Positions 1 through 10,150 of a stretch of 64,000 bases of DNA are shown piece after piece. Within the stretch, counting starts at the first letter, position 1. Each line of letters starts with the position of its first letter. A model generated the notes under the pieces. That model did no database searches, was not told the DNA's origin, and worked only from the letters and a program-made list of their open reading frames with translations. The position numbers and the translations under genes are program-made. Origin of the DNA: Neurospora intermedia (lineage: Eukaryota > Ascomycota > Sordariomycetes > Sordariales > Sordariaceae). Where the stretch lies: positions 6,349,001 to 6,413,000 of the forward strand of contig BTPP01000001.1 of NCBI GenBank assembly GCA_037102815.1, read 5' to 3'.

Positions 1-1032
1 GTAGCATCCATATGGTCTGCTGGTTGAGGACTTCCACGAGAAGACGCAACGGCGGGTGAGAGAATGAGCACTCCTGCCAGTCTCAACTGTCGTGACTCTC
101 GTCCCGCTCTCTGATGTAAACGCACTTGGTAAGTACGTAGTTACCTAGAGGTAGGTAGCCACGCCCAAACAAAAAAAAAAAAAAAAAAGGTGGTCACTCA
201 CTGAGTGCCTGCCGTGGAGCCCAGACTTCCTTCCTTGATGACGTTTGGCGGGTGAGTTCTCATCCTACGCGCCTGCCTCTGCTTATTCAAAGGCCCCCCA
301 TTGTGCCAGTACCCGCGCCCGCCCGTGTCATTCTCATACGTGCCTTCCAGTTTCTTTCCCTGACGTTCAATCTTTGGGAGCCTGCCGCGGTGAGACTCAG
401 ATCAGACAGAGCTGCCACCTCAGGCTCACACCAGGCACGAGGCCACTCCTCCCACAACAGATTTCTTCAAGTTGCCTGCCACTTGGACCGGGCATCTTTC
501 ACCCAAGTCCCCCCTCTTTCTTCTTCTTCCTCCTTCTTCCCTCTTCTTCCTCTCCCACCTTTTCTCTCCTCCTCCAGTCCTTCCTTCCACTCCATCCACA
601 TCCCACTTGCCGACGCACTCGCATCAGGACCCATACTACCTTCCCTTGACTTCGACAAGAGGGAGCTCACAGGGTCTCTCTCAATCAACAAGCGCCGCGT
701 AAGTGCCACCGTTTTTTATATTCCATCGTTTTCCCGTCTGTATCGCACCTTGTGGCCATCGCGAGCCGCGTCTTTGGTATCTCGCGTCTTCTTCTCTCAC
801 TTCCACCTGAGCTTGACCATTGTGTTTCATTTCCGCAGCATCCTCCATACCCGTCCCACGTTTGTCTGTAGAGGTCATCTCTCACTCACAGCTTCCACCC
901 ATCAACAACGCGACTTCATCTCACGTTTGACTCACCCTCGACGCACAGCTAACATCCCATCCTTCCACGCAGCGCAACGCTCCATCTGCTTTCCAGTAAT
1001 CCCAAAGACCCCACCGCAAAGCCGTGATCAAC
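1..1032 (+). promoter_or_regulatory. Promoter and long 5' leader of the zinc-knuckle gene
   Basis: No coding gene is supported here. An A18 run lies at 171-188. From about 480 to 620 the strand is very rich in C and T, as is usual for fungal leaders. A possible leader intron runs from GTAAGT at 699-704 to a CAG ending at 838, which would leave a spliced leader just before the ATG at 1033. The open frames here (for example 252-1055) are low in complexity and run into the real start in another frame, so I treat them as chance. Confidence 0.5.
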
Positions 1033-2650
1033 ATGGCAACTTGGGAGACAAATGACGCTGCTTGGGGTGCGGGTGAAGGCCCTGCCTTTGCTGACAGCAA
1101 TGGCTTCGATGACCATGGTTCCGGCAACCCCGGTGACGGCTTTGCTGCTGCCGATGGCGCTGGCCATCAGGAGCCCAACGGTGCTTGTCACCGTTGCAAC
1201 GAAGAGGGGCACTATGCCCGCGAGTGTCCTAACGCTCCGGCTATGACCTGCCGCGAGTGTGACTCGCCCGACCACGTCGTCAAGGACTGCCCGGAGAGGT
1301 CCTGCAAGAACTGTGGCGAGAAAGGTAAGACCTATGTTCCCCCCGTACTCTTGGACACCATTTAGTGACTTTGCCAGGCCACACCATCGCCAAGTGTGAG
1401 GCGGCTCGCGCAATCGACCGCAGCCACTTGCCCGACAAGACCGTCGAGGAGGCCTGGAGCATGATTGTCGAGGCTGCGAATGAGAAGGAGGTCACTGAGG
1501 TCAAAGAGGCCATCCAGATTTACCTCAAGGCCAGCCCTGAGACGACTTACGTGCAGCTGGAGGAGGCCCTCCGTGCCCAGGATGTCAACCTGTGGCTGAT
1601 TGCCATTGAGAGGCCCGTCATGACCACCATGACCAACATGAATTTGCAGGGCGGCCTCAACATGAAGTACACCGTCACCTACCGGTTCCAGTGGAACCCT
1701 CCCCGTCCTCGCGACCGCGAGTTGTGGCCGGCCGATGTTGCCAAGAATCTTGAGCGCCTGCAGGACGCTGGTGAGGTTGTCTCTCGCGGCATACCCAAGT
1801 GCGGCAACTGCGGCGAGTTGGGGCACATTCGGAAGAGCTGCCCTGAGGAGGGTGCGGAGAAGGAGGAGCTTGTCATCAAGTGCTTCAACTGTGAGGAAGT
1901 CGGCCACCGTATCCGCGACTGTAAGCTCCCCCTTCTACCGCGGAGTAAGATTCAGTCTAACGTTGTATAGGCCCCATTCCTCGCGTGGACAAGTTTGCCT
2001 GCAAGAACTGCGGACAGAGTGGTCACAGAGCATCTGATTGTAAGAGCCTGTCTGTGATCAAGTATCGAGCCCGAGTAATGCTGACAAGTTGTGCAGGCAC
2101 CGAGCCGCGCTCCGCTGAGGGTGTTGAGTGTCGCAAGTGTAACGAGAGTGAGTAACATAACCCGTCCCCCAAGCGTATATGATGGCTAACACCTCTTGCC
2201 AGTGGGTCATTTCAGCAAGGACTGCCCTCAGGGTGGTGGTCCTCGCGGCTGTCGCAACTGCGGCCAGGAGGGCCACATGGCCAAGGAGTGCACCGAGCCC
2301 AAGAACATGGACAACGTCCAGTGCCGCAACTGCGATGAGTTCGGCCATTTTAGCAAGGAGTGCCCTAAGCCTCGTGATAGTGAGTATGCCATGATGGAAG
2401 ATATGTAGCCAGATCACTAACTGCAATTCTAGTCACCCGCGTCAAATGTTCCAACTGTCAACAGATGGGACACTACAAGTCCAAGTGCCCCAACCCGCTC
2501 GTTGACGAGGATGCCGCACCCAGCTTCGACAATGCGGGTTTCGACAATGCGGGATTTGATAACGCGGGCTTTGACAATGGCGGTTTCGATCACCAAGCTG
2601 GTGGCGGTGGCTGGGAGTCCTCTGCCGTGGCTGCTGGTGGAGACTGGTAA
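1033..2650 (+). CDS. Ten-knuckle CCHC zinc protein (CNBP/Gis2-like)
   Basis: Predicted 449-residue protein. Exons are 1033-1324, 1378-1920, 1971-2039, 2097-2147, 2203-2379 and 2433-2650. It carries ten CX2CX4HX4C zinc knuckles: three near the N terminus (for example CHRCNEEGHYAREC), then about 125 residues without a knuckle, then seven more. Known relatives (Gis2, Byr3, CNBP) bind single-stranded nucleic acid, often mRNA, and have about seven knuckles, so a role in RNA binding or translation is likely by family. The inserted segment (TVEEAWSMIVEAANEKE... to LERLQDAGEVV) is not one I recognise. The C terminus is acidic and Gly-rich with FDNAG repeated three times. All five introns are phase 1 and lie in or beside knuckles. 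The start is the first ATG that opens the frame (1033). Confidence 0.9.
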
Positions 2651-3103
2651 CATCATCAAGGCTACCCCTTCTGCGCCGCTCATCTGAGAGTTGGAACATA
2701 TCCAACCATGGAGAGTTGCAGAGAACGAAGATTTCGTCCATACCATGGCGCTCGGGAACAAAGATCTGCCATAATATTTCGGACAGTTCTACGTGTTTTC
2801 TCAGGGGAACCAGGTTGAAATGTCATTTCAGGACACCATCTTGATTGGACGATGGAGACATGAGTACCATCGATTGCTGGGGCGGTTGATTCTCGAACAC
2901 TTGGAGGATTATCAGCACGGGATATGATCATGGTGAGATAGGTACCAGAGACAGTCTTTAGGTAGTTCTAATCAGGTGCTACATATCTCGAGCCTGAAAG
3001 GTTGCCTCAACGATCATGTGTGTGACATCCTGACCTCGCTAATGACTCGGCGGTGACTTGGTGCAGTGATGATTTCTGGACTTCGTGACCGTAGCCCTCC
3101 TGC
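2651..3103. other. Convergent 3' regions of the zinc-knuckle and methyltransferase genes
   Basis: 453 bases between two convergent stop codons. It holds the 3' untranslated regions of both neighbours. I see no gene, RNA or repeat. Confidence 0.5.
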
Positions 3104-4150
3104 TTATTTTGTCAAGATGCCATAGATATGGGGCACGGTGTGGTGCCACTGTTCCTTAGGCGGCTGAGCCAAGTCGATGTCTGTCCACGAACCAGCCTCT
3201 CTCAGATAGCGGCCAGTATCGCGACGAAGCTGGCATCCGCCGAGGCAGATTGGCCAGAAGAGGTTGACAAAGGCCTGGTAGACATTCATGAACCAACCGC
3301 CCGGCTTGCTAGAGCAGCACTTGACGTGTTCGTAGACGAACCAACGGCCGCCCGGCTTGAGATAGCGGTACAGGATGGCAATGTTCTTTTGCGGCTCCGG
3401 AATACTGCAAAGGCAGAGGATGGAGACGATGCAGTCCAAAGATTCAGGCTGGATCTGAGGCGCATAGCGTTCGATATCCTCGATGCCGAAGGGAAGGATG
3501 GTGTACGTCTGTGACAGCCCTGCCTGCGCAATGTTATGTTGAAGCAGCGGGTGAATGCCATAATTGGGCTCGATGCCGTACACCTGCGTTATCCTTTGGC
3601 GACTTCCCACTACCCTTTTTGTCGCCTGTTTTTGTTGTTGCTGTTGCTGTTGCTGCTCAGAAGAAGGAGTTATCGTCGCCCAGCTAGCCGACAGTCCTTC
3701 CTCCTCGGCATCATCTCCACCTCCTTGTCCCTCCTCCTCTTCATCCTTTAGATACTTCTCATCACTAAACAAGCTAACCCACATGCCACTCCCCGGTCCA
3801 ATTTCCAGCACGACTCCTCCGACTCCGGGCGCGTGCGCTTCGCTCTTGGGAACGACTTGCCCTTTGGATACTCTGCCTTCTAGCAGGGGCACGACGTTCG
3901 CTTCGGCGTTGCTGCGCACTTGGGGACCGGCGCGGGACCAGAAGTGGCCGAACCAGACGGATTGGAATTCAGAGGAGAGTAAAGGACCCCCTAGAAGAGC
4001 GAGGAAGCGCCGTTGCCGCAGGAGAGAGAGGATGGTTGTGGGTAGGTAGGAGGCGGAGAGGGATAGGAAGATCCACGGGTCGAGGAGGGCGAGGATGGTT
4101 TGTTTTACGGTGGTGAATGCCCCGGTGAGGCGGGAGGGGGAGGGGGCCAT
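3104..4150 (-). CDS. METTL7-like SAM-dependent methyltransferase
   Basis: Single-exon ORF of 348 residues. The N terminus has a hydrophobic stretch (about residues 18-50, ILALLDPWIFLSLSASYLP), which suggests membrane or lipid-droplet anchoring as in METTL7 proteins. Class I methyltransferase motifs are clear: motif I VLEIGPGSG near residue 115, YGIEPN near 193, then LDCIVSILCLCSIPEP and LKPGGRWFVYEHV. Between motif I and the YGIEPN strand lies an insertion of roughly 60 residues rich in E, G and Q, including eight consecutive Q; it is likely a disordered loop. The substrate cannot be told. The ATG is at 4150-4148; a 33-base G run (C run in the transcript) lies 25 bases upstream of it. The gene converges on the zinc-knuckle gene. 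Confidence 0.88.
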   Translation of the reverse strand: MAPSPSRLTGAFTTVKQTILALLDPWIFLSLSASYLPTTILSLLRQRRFLALLGGPLLSSEFQSVWFGHFWSRAGPQVRSNAEANVVPLLEGRVSKGQVVPKSEAHAPGVGGVVLEIGPGSGMWVSLFSDEKYLKDEEEEGQGGGDDAEEEGLSASWATITPSSEQQQQQQQQKQATKRVVGSRQRITQVYGIEPNYGIHPLLQHNIAQAGLSQTYTILPFGIEDIERYAPQIQPESLDCIVSILCLCSIPEPQKNIAILYRYLKPGGRWFVYEHVKCCSSKPGGWFMNVYQAFVNLFWPICLGGCQLRRDTGRYLREAGSWTDIDLAQPPKEQWHHTVPHIYGILTK

Positions 4151-4175
4151 GGTGATGGATTTGTTTACTTTGGTA

Positions 4176-4208
<33 letters not shown>
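4176..4208. repeat. Poly(G) run, 33 bases
   Basis: Uninterrupted G on the + strand from 4176 to 4208. It lies just outside the start codon of the minus-strand methyltransferase, so it would be a C33 run in its 5' leader if transcribed. Runs of this length are unstable in replication and hard to sequence, so the exact length is uncertain. Confidence 0.95.
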
Positions 4209-4209
<1 letters not shown>

Positions 4210-5088
4210 CGTGTGTGGTGTTATTGTTGTTGTTGTGGTAGGAGTGAAGTTTGGCGAGGTAGAATTGTCAAGTGTCGTTGAAGAAAGGTTTGGACTGTTT
4301 ACAAACAGGGTAAAAGAAGGGTTTGGGATGAGAACGCTTAAAAGAAGGGTTAGCGCTCTGTATGATCTTATAGACCGGCCCAGAACTGTATTCGAACCTC
4401 GTGACACCCTACGAATGGCGTGGCTATATGACTTGTCCTGGTTGAACAAGCCTGGATCTGAGTGAGACTACGGTGTAAGAGGGTGTCGTCCTCTCCGCTT
4501 CGGAAGCAGCAAAAACAGGTGATGATGGAGACGCCGCCCTTTGACAGAGCGGCAGACAAACACATTCGAAAGGTGCGTGCAAACGCAAGTATAACCCTAA
4601 CCCGACATACTAGCCCCTTATTTCCCCGCTTTTAGACAGCGGTGCTAGTGGTCCCCTGTGGGCCCATGAAGGTTACCGATTGCCGGCCTACTGCCGAACG
4701 CGGAATGGGAGGCATTGAATGGCATCATCGGTCTTGGACCGGGGTGAGTATCAATGGTGTTCCAAACTCGCCTCCGTCGTCGGCGTTCATTGTGATACTT
4801 CCTAGGTACTCAGACTTTTCCTATCTGTCAATTGAATAAATTGTTACTCTGTTTACTCCTTCTGTCTCATTGTGAAGCTATTCCCAGTGACGGACTCACT
4901 TACACGAAAGCGTCTTTGCCCAAAGCGGACTGTCCTTGTACGAGACTAGTGTCATTGGATCAGTCATCACAAGACGCCATCAACGTCTTCCGAACCACAC
5001 CAAGAGAAATTTCTGTAACACCACACCATAAAATTCACAAAGTTCCATTCTGTCTCATCGATTGAAAAAGAACAGAAAAAACAACGTC
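4209..5088. promoter_or_regulatory. Divergent promoter region, methyltransferase / Pcs60-like gene
   Basis: About 880 bases between two divergent start codons. A short telomere-like string (AACCCTAACCC) occurs near 4595 but is single. Short ORFs such as 4642-4839 have no recognisable content. I see no RNA gene. Confidence 0.5.
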
Positions 5089-6657
5089 ATGCCTTGCCCA
5101 TTTGACCTCCAGGCCGCCATTCAGGGCGCCGACAACGATGTGGCCGTCATCATCCCCTCCAAGCCGCAGGCGCTCACAGTCACCTACGCGGACCTGAAGC
5201 GTGAAACCGCTTCGTTCCAAAAGAAGCTGGCAGACATTGGCATCACCAAGGGCTCTCCAGTTTCCATCGCCACCGTCAACTCGTACGAGTTCATCGTCTC
5301 CTTCCTTGCCGCCTCGTGGCAGCGCGGCATCGCCGCCCCTCTCAACCCGGCCTACAAGCAAGATGAATTCGAGTTCTACATCGAGGACGTCAAGTCCGCC
5401 ATCGTGCTCGTCCCCAAGGGCGCCTACGCGGCCGGTGCTCCCGCCGTGAAGGCCGCGCAAAAGTTCAACGCCGCCATCGCCGAATCTTACTGGGACGCCG
5501 CCAAAAACGAAGTCGCTCTCGACGTCAAGGAACTCGGCCAACTCACCGGCAAGGGCGCCCAGCCCGTGTTGAAGCCAGACGCCGACGACATCGCCCTGGT
5601 CCTGCACACCAGCGGCACCACCTCGCGCCCCAAGGTCGTCCCGCTCACGCACCGCAACCTGACGCGCACCATGAAGAACATCCGCAACACATACCAGCTC
5701 ACCTCCGCGGACCGAACCATGCTCGTCATGCCCCTCTTCCACGTCCACGGCCTTTTGTGCGGCCTTTTGGCCCCCCTCCTAACAGGCGGCAGCATGATCG
5801 TCCCCGCCAAATTCTCCGCCACCGATTTCTGGCCCGACTTCATCCAGTTCCGCGCAAACTGGTACACCGCCGTGCCCACCATCCACCAAATCCTCCTCAA
5901 GCACCCGGTCCCCAACCCTCTGCCCAAAATCCGCTTCATCCGCTCCTGCTCCTCCCCCTTATCACCTACCGTCTTCCACAACCTCGAAAAGACCTTCCAG
6001 GCGCCTGTCCTCGAAGCCTACGCCATGACCGAAGCCGCCCACCAAATGACTTCCAACCCTTTACCCTCAGTCGGCAAGCGCAAGCCCGGCACCGTCGGCC
6101 TCGGCCAAGGCGTGGAAGTCGTCATTCTCGACGACAAAGACAATATCTTGCCTGACGGACAAGAAGGCGAGATCTCCATCCGCGGCGAAAACGTCACCAA
6201 GGGGTACCTCAACAACCCCGAAGCCAACGCGTCCTCCTTCACGCGCAAGGGGGGCTACTTCCGCACGGGCGACCAAGGCAAGAAGGACGAAGACGGGTAC
6301 ATTGTTATTACAGGCCGCATCAAGGAGCTGATCAATAAAGGTGGCGAGAAGATCTCGCCGATTGAGCTGGATAATGTCCTGACGCGCCACCCGGCCGTTT
6401 CTGAAGCTGTTAGCTTTGCGATCCCGGATGAGATGTATGGACAGGAAGTCGCGGTGGCGATTGTGTTGAAGCCTGGTCAACAGAAGGTGGATGCGGACGA
6501 GTTTAAGCAGTGGGTGGGGAGCAAGCTGGCCAAGTTCAAGGTGCCCAAGAAGATCTACTTTACGGATGTGATGCCCAAGACGGCGACGGGCAAGATCCAG
6601 AGGAGGATTGTGGCGGAGGAGATGTTGAAGAAGGAGAGTAGGACTAGTAAGTTGTAG
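5089..6657 (+). CDS. pcs60: Peroxisomal acyl-CoA/oxalyl-CoA synthetase, Pcs60/Fat2-like
   Basis: Single-exon ORF of 522 residues in the ANL adenylating-enzyme superfamily. Visible motifs: the P-loop LHTSGTTSRPKVVPLTH (about residues 172-188), the YAMTEAAHQM motif (near 310), YFRTGDQGKKDEDGYI followed by GRIKELINKGGEKI (about 390-425), and the C-terminal catalytic lysine motif PKTATGKIQRR (near 500). The protein ends in SKL, a type 1 peroxisomal targeting signal. Yeast Pcs60 is peroxisome-associated and has oxalyl-CoA synthetase activity, which is the closest match by layout; a medium-chain acyl-CoA synthetase is the alternative. Start: the first ATG in frame is 5089 (MPCPFDLQ); upstream codons in the frame contain no ATG. 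Confidence 0.9.
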   Translation: MPCPFDLQAAIQGADNDVAVIIPSKPQALTVTYADLKRETASFQKKLADIGITKGSPVSIATVNSYEFIVSFLAASWQRGIAAPLNPAYKQDEFEFYIEDVKSAIVLVPKGAYAAGAPAVKAAQKFNAAIAESYWDAAKNEVALDVKELGQLTGKGAQPVLKPDADDIALVLHTSGTTSRPKVVPLTHRNLTRTMKNIRNTYQLTSADRTMLVMPLFHVHGLLCGLLAPLLTGGSMIVPAKFSATDFWPDFIQFRANWYTAVPTIHQILLKHPVPNPLPKIRFIRSCSSPLSPTVFHNLEKTFQAPVLEAYAMTEAAHQMTSNPLPSVGKRKPGTVGLGQGVEVVILDDKDNILPDGQEGEISIRGENVTKGYLNNPEANASSFTRKGGYFRTGDQGKKDEDGYIVITGRIKELINKGGEKISPIELDNVLTRHPAVSEAVSFAIPDEMYGQEVAVAIVLKPGQQKVDADEFKQWVGSKLAKFKVPKKIYFTDVMPKTATGKIQRRIVAEEMLKKESRTSKL

Positions 6658-7972
6658 TAGGTTTGTGGGTTAAGTGCTGTAGATGTAATGGTCTATAAGG
6701 TTGTCATTTCAAGTTTTTGGTGTAGAACGTCAAGTGTAGAGTTCATTTATATTGCAGTTTGCTCGAACCTTGCATGGTTGACAACTGAATGTCAGAATGA
6801 TCAAAATATGTAGAGCAGGTGAATAGATATACGTAAACATTTTATCCAACACCGCCTGCACGTTGTGTGTGGACTGTGACGAATTCTATGCAAAGTCTCT
6901 TCCAAGGAAGGTCTACTCACTTGGTTCATAGAAGCCGCAAAGTCACTGTTGAAGATGTTGAACAGAATGATGCTCACGGACCGTGTCACTGAGATACCCA
7001 ACAAGCAGCTGGCTTATTCCGACCGACCACCTGAACGGGTTTTCATACTTCGACAAGATCTTGGAAGTCCAAGAACCTGCAACCAATTCCACTTCGACTA
7101 CTCACCTCCAAATCACAACCTTCCGGCTTGAACAAACACTCGTAATTAAACTACCTAAAGCGACGAAACCCAACAATGAAATGATGATGCAGTTGCCTTC
7201 ATAAATGCCAAACTGCAACACGAAAAGCCAAATGAACAACGACCAAACAACAGATCGTAAACAAGCACGATAACAAGCACCTTTCAATGAACGCTAATAC
7301 CCTCCTCCATACTTCCATCTCTCGAGTCCACGGTAAATGAGGTGGCTGGCAAACAAGCCTTCGCTGATCATCCCATCTCTTTTCTTATTTCCATCATGCC
7401 ATCCATGAGCTCCATGTACCGCAGTTGTAGCCCTGTGGGGTGACTTCAGTGCTTCATCATGAAACAATCCATAATCCACTCACTTCACCGACGATCGCCC
7501 GTTTCATCATCAGAGATCAACATTCCCTCGGGTCCTTAATCCAAACCCAGTTACCCGGTCCCCCAAGTGTTTGGCTGGTGCAAAAATGCAGTGACAGGTG
7601 AACAGAGCGGCATGTGATGTGCTCCGTCGCTTAACCCCAAATGATGATATGTTGAGAGACGGCGCAGAGAGGGAGTGAGAGAGTGAGAGAGGTTATTAAG
7701 TCTAGTAGTGGTTTCTTTCTGCAAATACGGGGTCATGTGATGTGTGCGCTCCATGCAGCCCAGAAAAAAAAACACAGGCGGCAGCAAAGCTAAACAACAA
7801 ACGACAAAATTTTCCATCTCAGCCGAGAGAAACAACAGAGAATATTTGTGCGCGCAACAGGATGGCCCAATTAGTAATCCCATCTGATTTGCAGTAGTAA
7901 TCGAGAGAAAAACGCCCCCACAATTCCGACCCACGATACACCATTAATGTTCACACGTCATCCTAGCGTTCT
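6658..7972. other. Intergenic, convergent 3' regions
   Basis: About 1.3 kb between the stop of the Pcs60-like gene and the stop of the ECM33 gene. It should contain both 3' untranslated regions. The short ORFs (for example 7551-7934 minus) have no recognisable motif. Nothing else is supported. Confidence 0.45.
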
Positions 7973-9356
7973 TTACAGGAGGAGCTGGGCAAGGACGCCG
8001 GCAGCGGCAAGGAAGAGACCAGCATTGACGGAGAGACCAGCAGCACCGCTGTCCTTCTTGTCAGAGCCACTGCCAGAGCTGCCACCGGTGACACCCTGAC
8101 CAGAGCCGGTCTTACCGGAGGTATCCTGGTTGGCCTCCTCGTTGTTGGACTGGCAGTCGAAGGTACCCTCGATCTCACCGTTACCTCCTTGAGTCTTGGG
8201 AGCCATCTTGGCGAGAGCCTTGCAGTCGTTGGTGACATCGTTGGTGGAGGAGAGATCGAAAGCGCCACGGACGCTCTGGAGCTTGGGGAACTTGACCCTG
8301 CAGGGGAAAAAAAAATGTCGAGTCAGTGACAGTTCGGAAAGGGAAAACAGCAGATTAGAACTTACTCAGTGAAGTTACCACGGAGCTTGATGGCACCGAC
8401 AACGGTCTGGAGAGCGGGGAAACCGTTGATCTCCTCAAGCTCAGTGTTGTTGGCGACGAGAAGACCACCGCCAACCTGAGTGAGCTTGGGGAAGGTCAGG
8501 TTCTGCATGTTCTCGTTACCGACGAACGAGATATCACCAGTCTTGGTCTCGGTGAGGTTGGGGAAGCTGAAGCTATCGAACTTGTTGTTGTCGAAGCGGG
8601 CAGAGCCGTTGACGACCTGGAGGGAGGGGAAGCTGATCTTGGAGACATCCGAGATAGCCATGTTCATGGCCCAGATGAGGTTGGGGAAGCCGACCTCCAT
8701 GTCGAGACCGTTGGCCTGGATGGTGAGGTCGCCAGTGATCTCCTTGATAGCGGGCTCATACTTGGTGATGAACTGGTTGTTGTCAAGGTTCATGCTCTTG
8801 ATGCTGGTGACGTTGATGGCGTCAATGTTGCGGAGATGGCTGTCGGAGATGGTGATCTCGTCGACCTTGCTGAGCTGGGTCATGCCCATGTCGGGAACGT
8901 TGCCGATGGACTGCCAGGTGAGCTTGCTGACAGAGTTAAGCTTGAGCATGTTGACGGCGTTGAGCTGGGTGGTCTCGACAAGTCTGAACTCGCCACCAAT
9001 CTGCTCGAGGGTGTCGGAGCCAACGCTGTTAATGTTGGGGTTGTTCTCGATCTTGAGATCGCCAGTGATGATCTGAGGACCGCTCAACTGGAAGTCACCG
9101 GCAACCTCCTTGGTAACAACAACGGAACCCTTGATAGTCTTGCACTTAGCAAGACCGGTAGCATCGGCCTGGCTGTGGATGGTGGTGGTGCCGCCGTTGA
9201 CAGTGCAGGTTGAGGTGGCCGTCTGGGCTATAAGAGGGGGAAAGACGTCAGTCATCGTACAGCTAAGAGATGATAGCAGGCTAAGTAGTTGAGCGTATAC
9301 ATACCAGAAGCGGCGCCAATCGCCACGATGGCGGGAGCGAGGTACTTGACAAGCAT
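7973..9356 (-). CDS. ecm33: GPI-anchored cell wall protein, ECM33/Sps2 family
   Basis: Predicted 412-residue secreted protein from three exons: 9356-9305, 9227-8366 and 8297-7973. The first exon encodes a signal peptide (MLVKYLAPAIVAIGAAS), followed by mature sequence starting near AQTATSTCTVNGG. The middle is a receptor-L-like solenoid of repeated NPNINSVGSDTL/ISFPSLQVVNG-type units typical of ECM33. A Gly/Ser-rich stalk (TGGSSGSGSDKKDSG) and a hydrophobic tail (LFLAAAGVLAQLLL) give a GPI attachment signal. The family is needed for wall integrity in yeasts and moulds and acts at the plasma membrane/wall. Splice junctions close the frame at phases 1 and 2. The leader extends upstream to about 10150 and appears to hold a long intron. 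Confidence 0.93.
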
Positions 9357-9943
9357 TGTGATGGGCTGATGAAGAAGAGTTAGCGATGGTATTCAGTTGA
9401 TAAATGACAACTGGTTCTGATATCGCGGTCGAAGTGGTAAGACTGGTTGGTTGGTGTTGCGTATTGGTGATATGCGACGGGGAGGAAAACGCGAATGCAG
9501 TAGTATGTCTAGAAGCAGTTTGATCTCGGATCGTGCCAGTTCCAAAAAAAGATGTATGATCGGGTTGAGTTGAAGCCAGGGCCTGGAAAGCTGAAGAGGG
9601 TCGAAAGAGGTAGCCAGTCGAAAGTGCCGCGTGTCCATATCGATGACCGCAGCAGAATGGTTCCTGGTAGTCGGTTCCTCCGCTGATAGAGACAGTTGAT
9701 CCCTATTCCTTCCTAACCAAGTCCCCCATAGTTCCTGGCGATTCGGAGTGTCGGAAGGAGCATCTCATGTTGTTTTATGACTTCCATGTGTTGCTTGCTG
9801 TGGTTGAGAAGGCAGTAGGCGGTCTGGTAGATGATCGTGAACCTCGTGTGATTTCATGGATCCTGCCAATGGCTTCGTTTTCGTGTTTCGAATTTCTGGA
9901 CTGGCACGACCGAGCGATGTTGTCAAAGACAGCCTTCGCGCAA

Positions 9944-9976
<33 letters not shown>

Positions 9977-10150
9977 ATGGTTCTCACAATGTAGAATGAA
10001 ATACAGTAAACATACCTTTGTGATTAAAGTCTACTGAAGAAAGTGGGAAGGGACGCGATCGAGTGCAAGAGAGAACGAGTGGTGGTGTGCGAGTTGAAAG
10101 GGCAAGAGCGACGAGGTGATGGTCGTTCTTTCGGCGGAGCCTTCAAAAGG
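9357..10150 (-). promoter_or_regulatory. ECM33 5' leader with probable leader intron
   Basis: On the minus strand, a pyrimidine-rich leader between about 10150 and 10016 ends at a good donor (GTATGT starting at 10015). The next stretch contains several possible acceptors, for example a CAG ending near 9683, before the ATG at 9356. A CAG repeat (9945-9976) lies inside the predicted intron. No start codon with a convincing ORF lies between. Confidence 0.45.
9945..9976. repeat. (TGC)n trinucleotide repeat
   Basis: About ten and a half TGC units on the + strand, read as CAG on the ECM33 transcript strand. It lies inside the probable leader intron of ECM33. Confidence 0.9.

Noticed and set aside
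252-1055. 267-codon ORF upstream of the zinc-knuckle gene
   Set aside because: Ser/Pro/His-rich translation of a CT-rich leader; it ends in another frame across the real start.
4380-4410. tRNA T-arm-like string (GTATTCGAACCTCG)
   Set aside because: The stem around the TTCGAA loop does not pair on either strand and no anticodon or D arm can be placed nearby.
4590-4602. Telomere-like AACCCTAACCC
   Set aside because: Single copy with no array; chance match.
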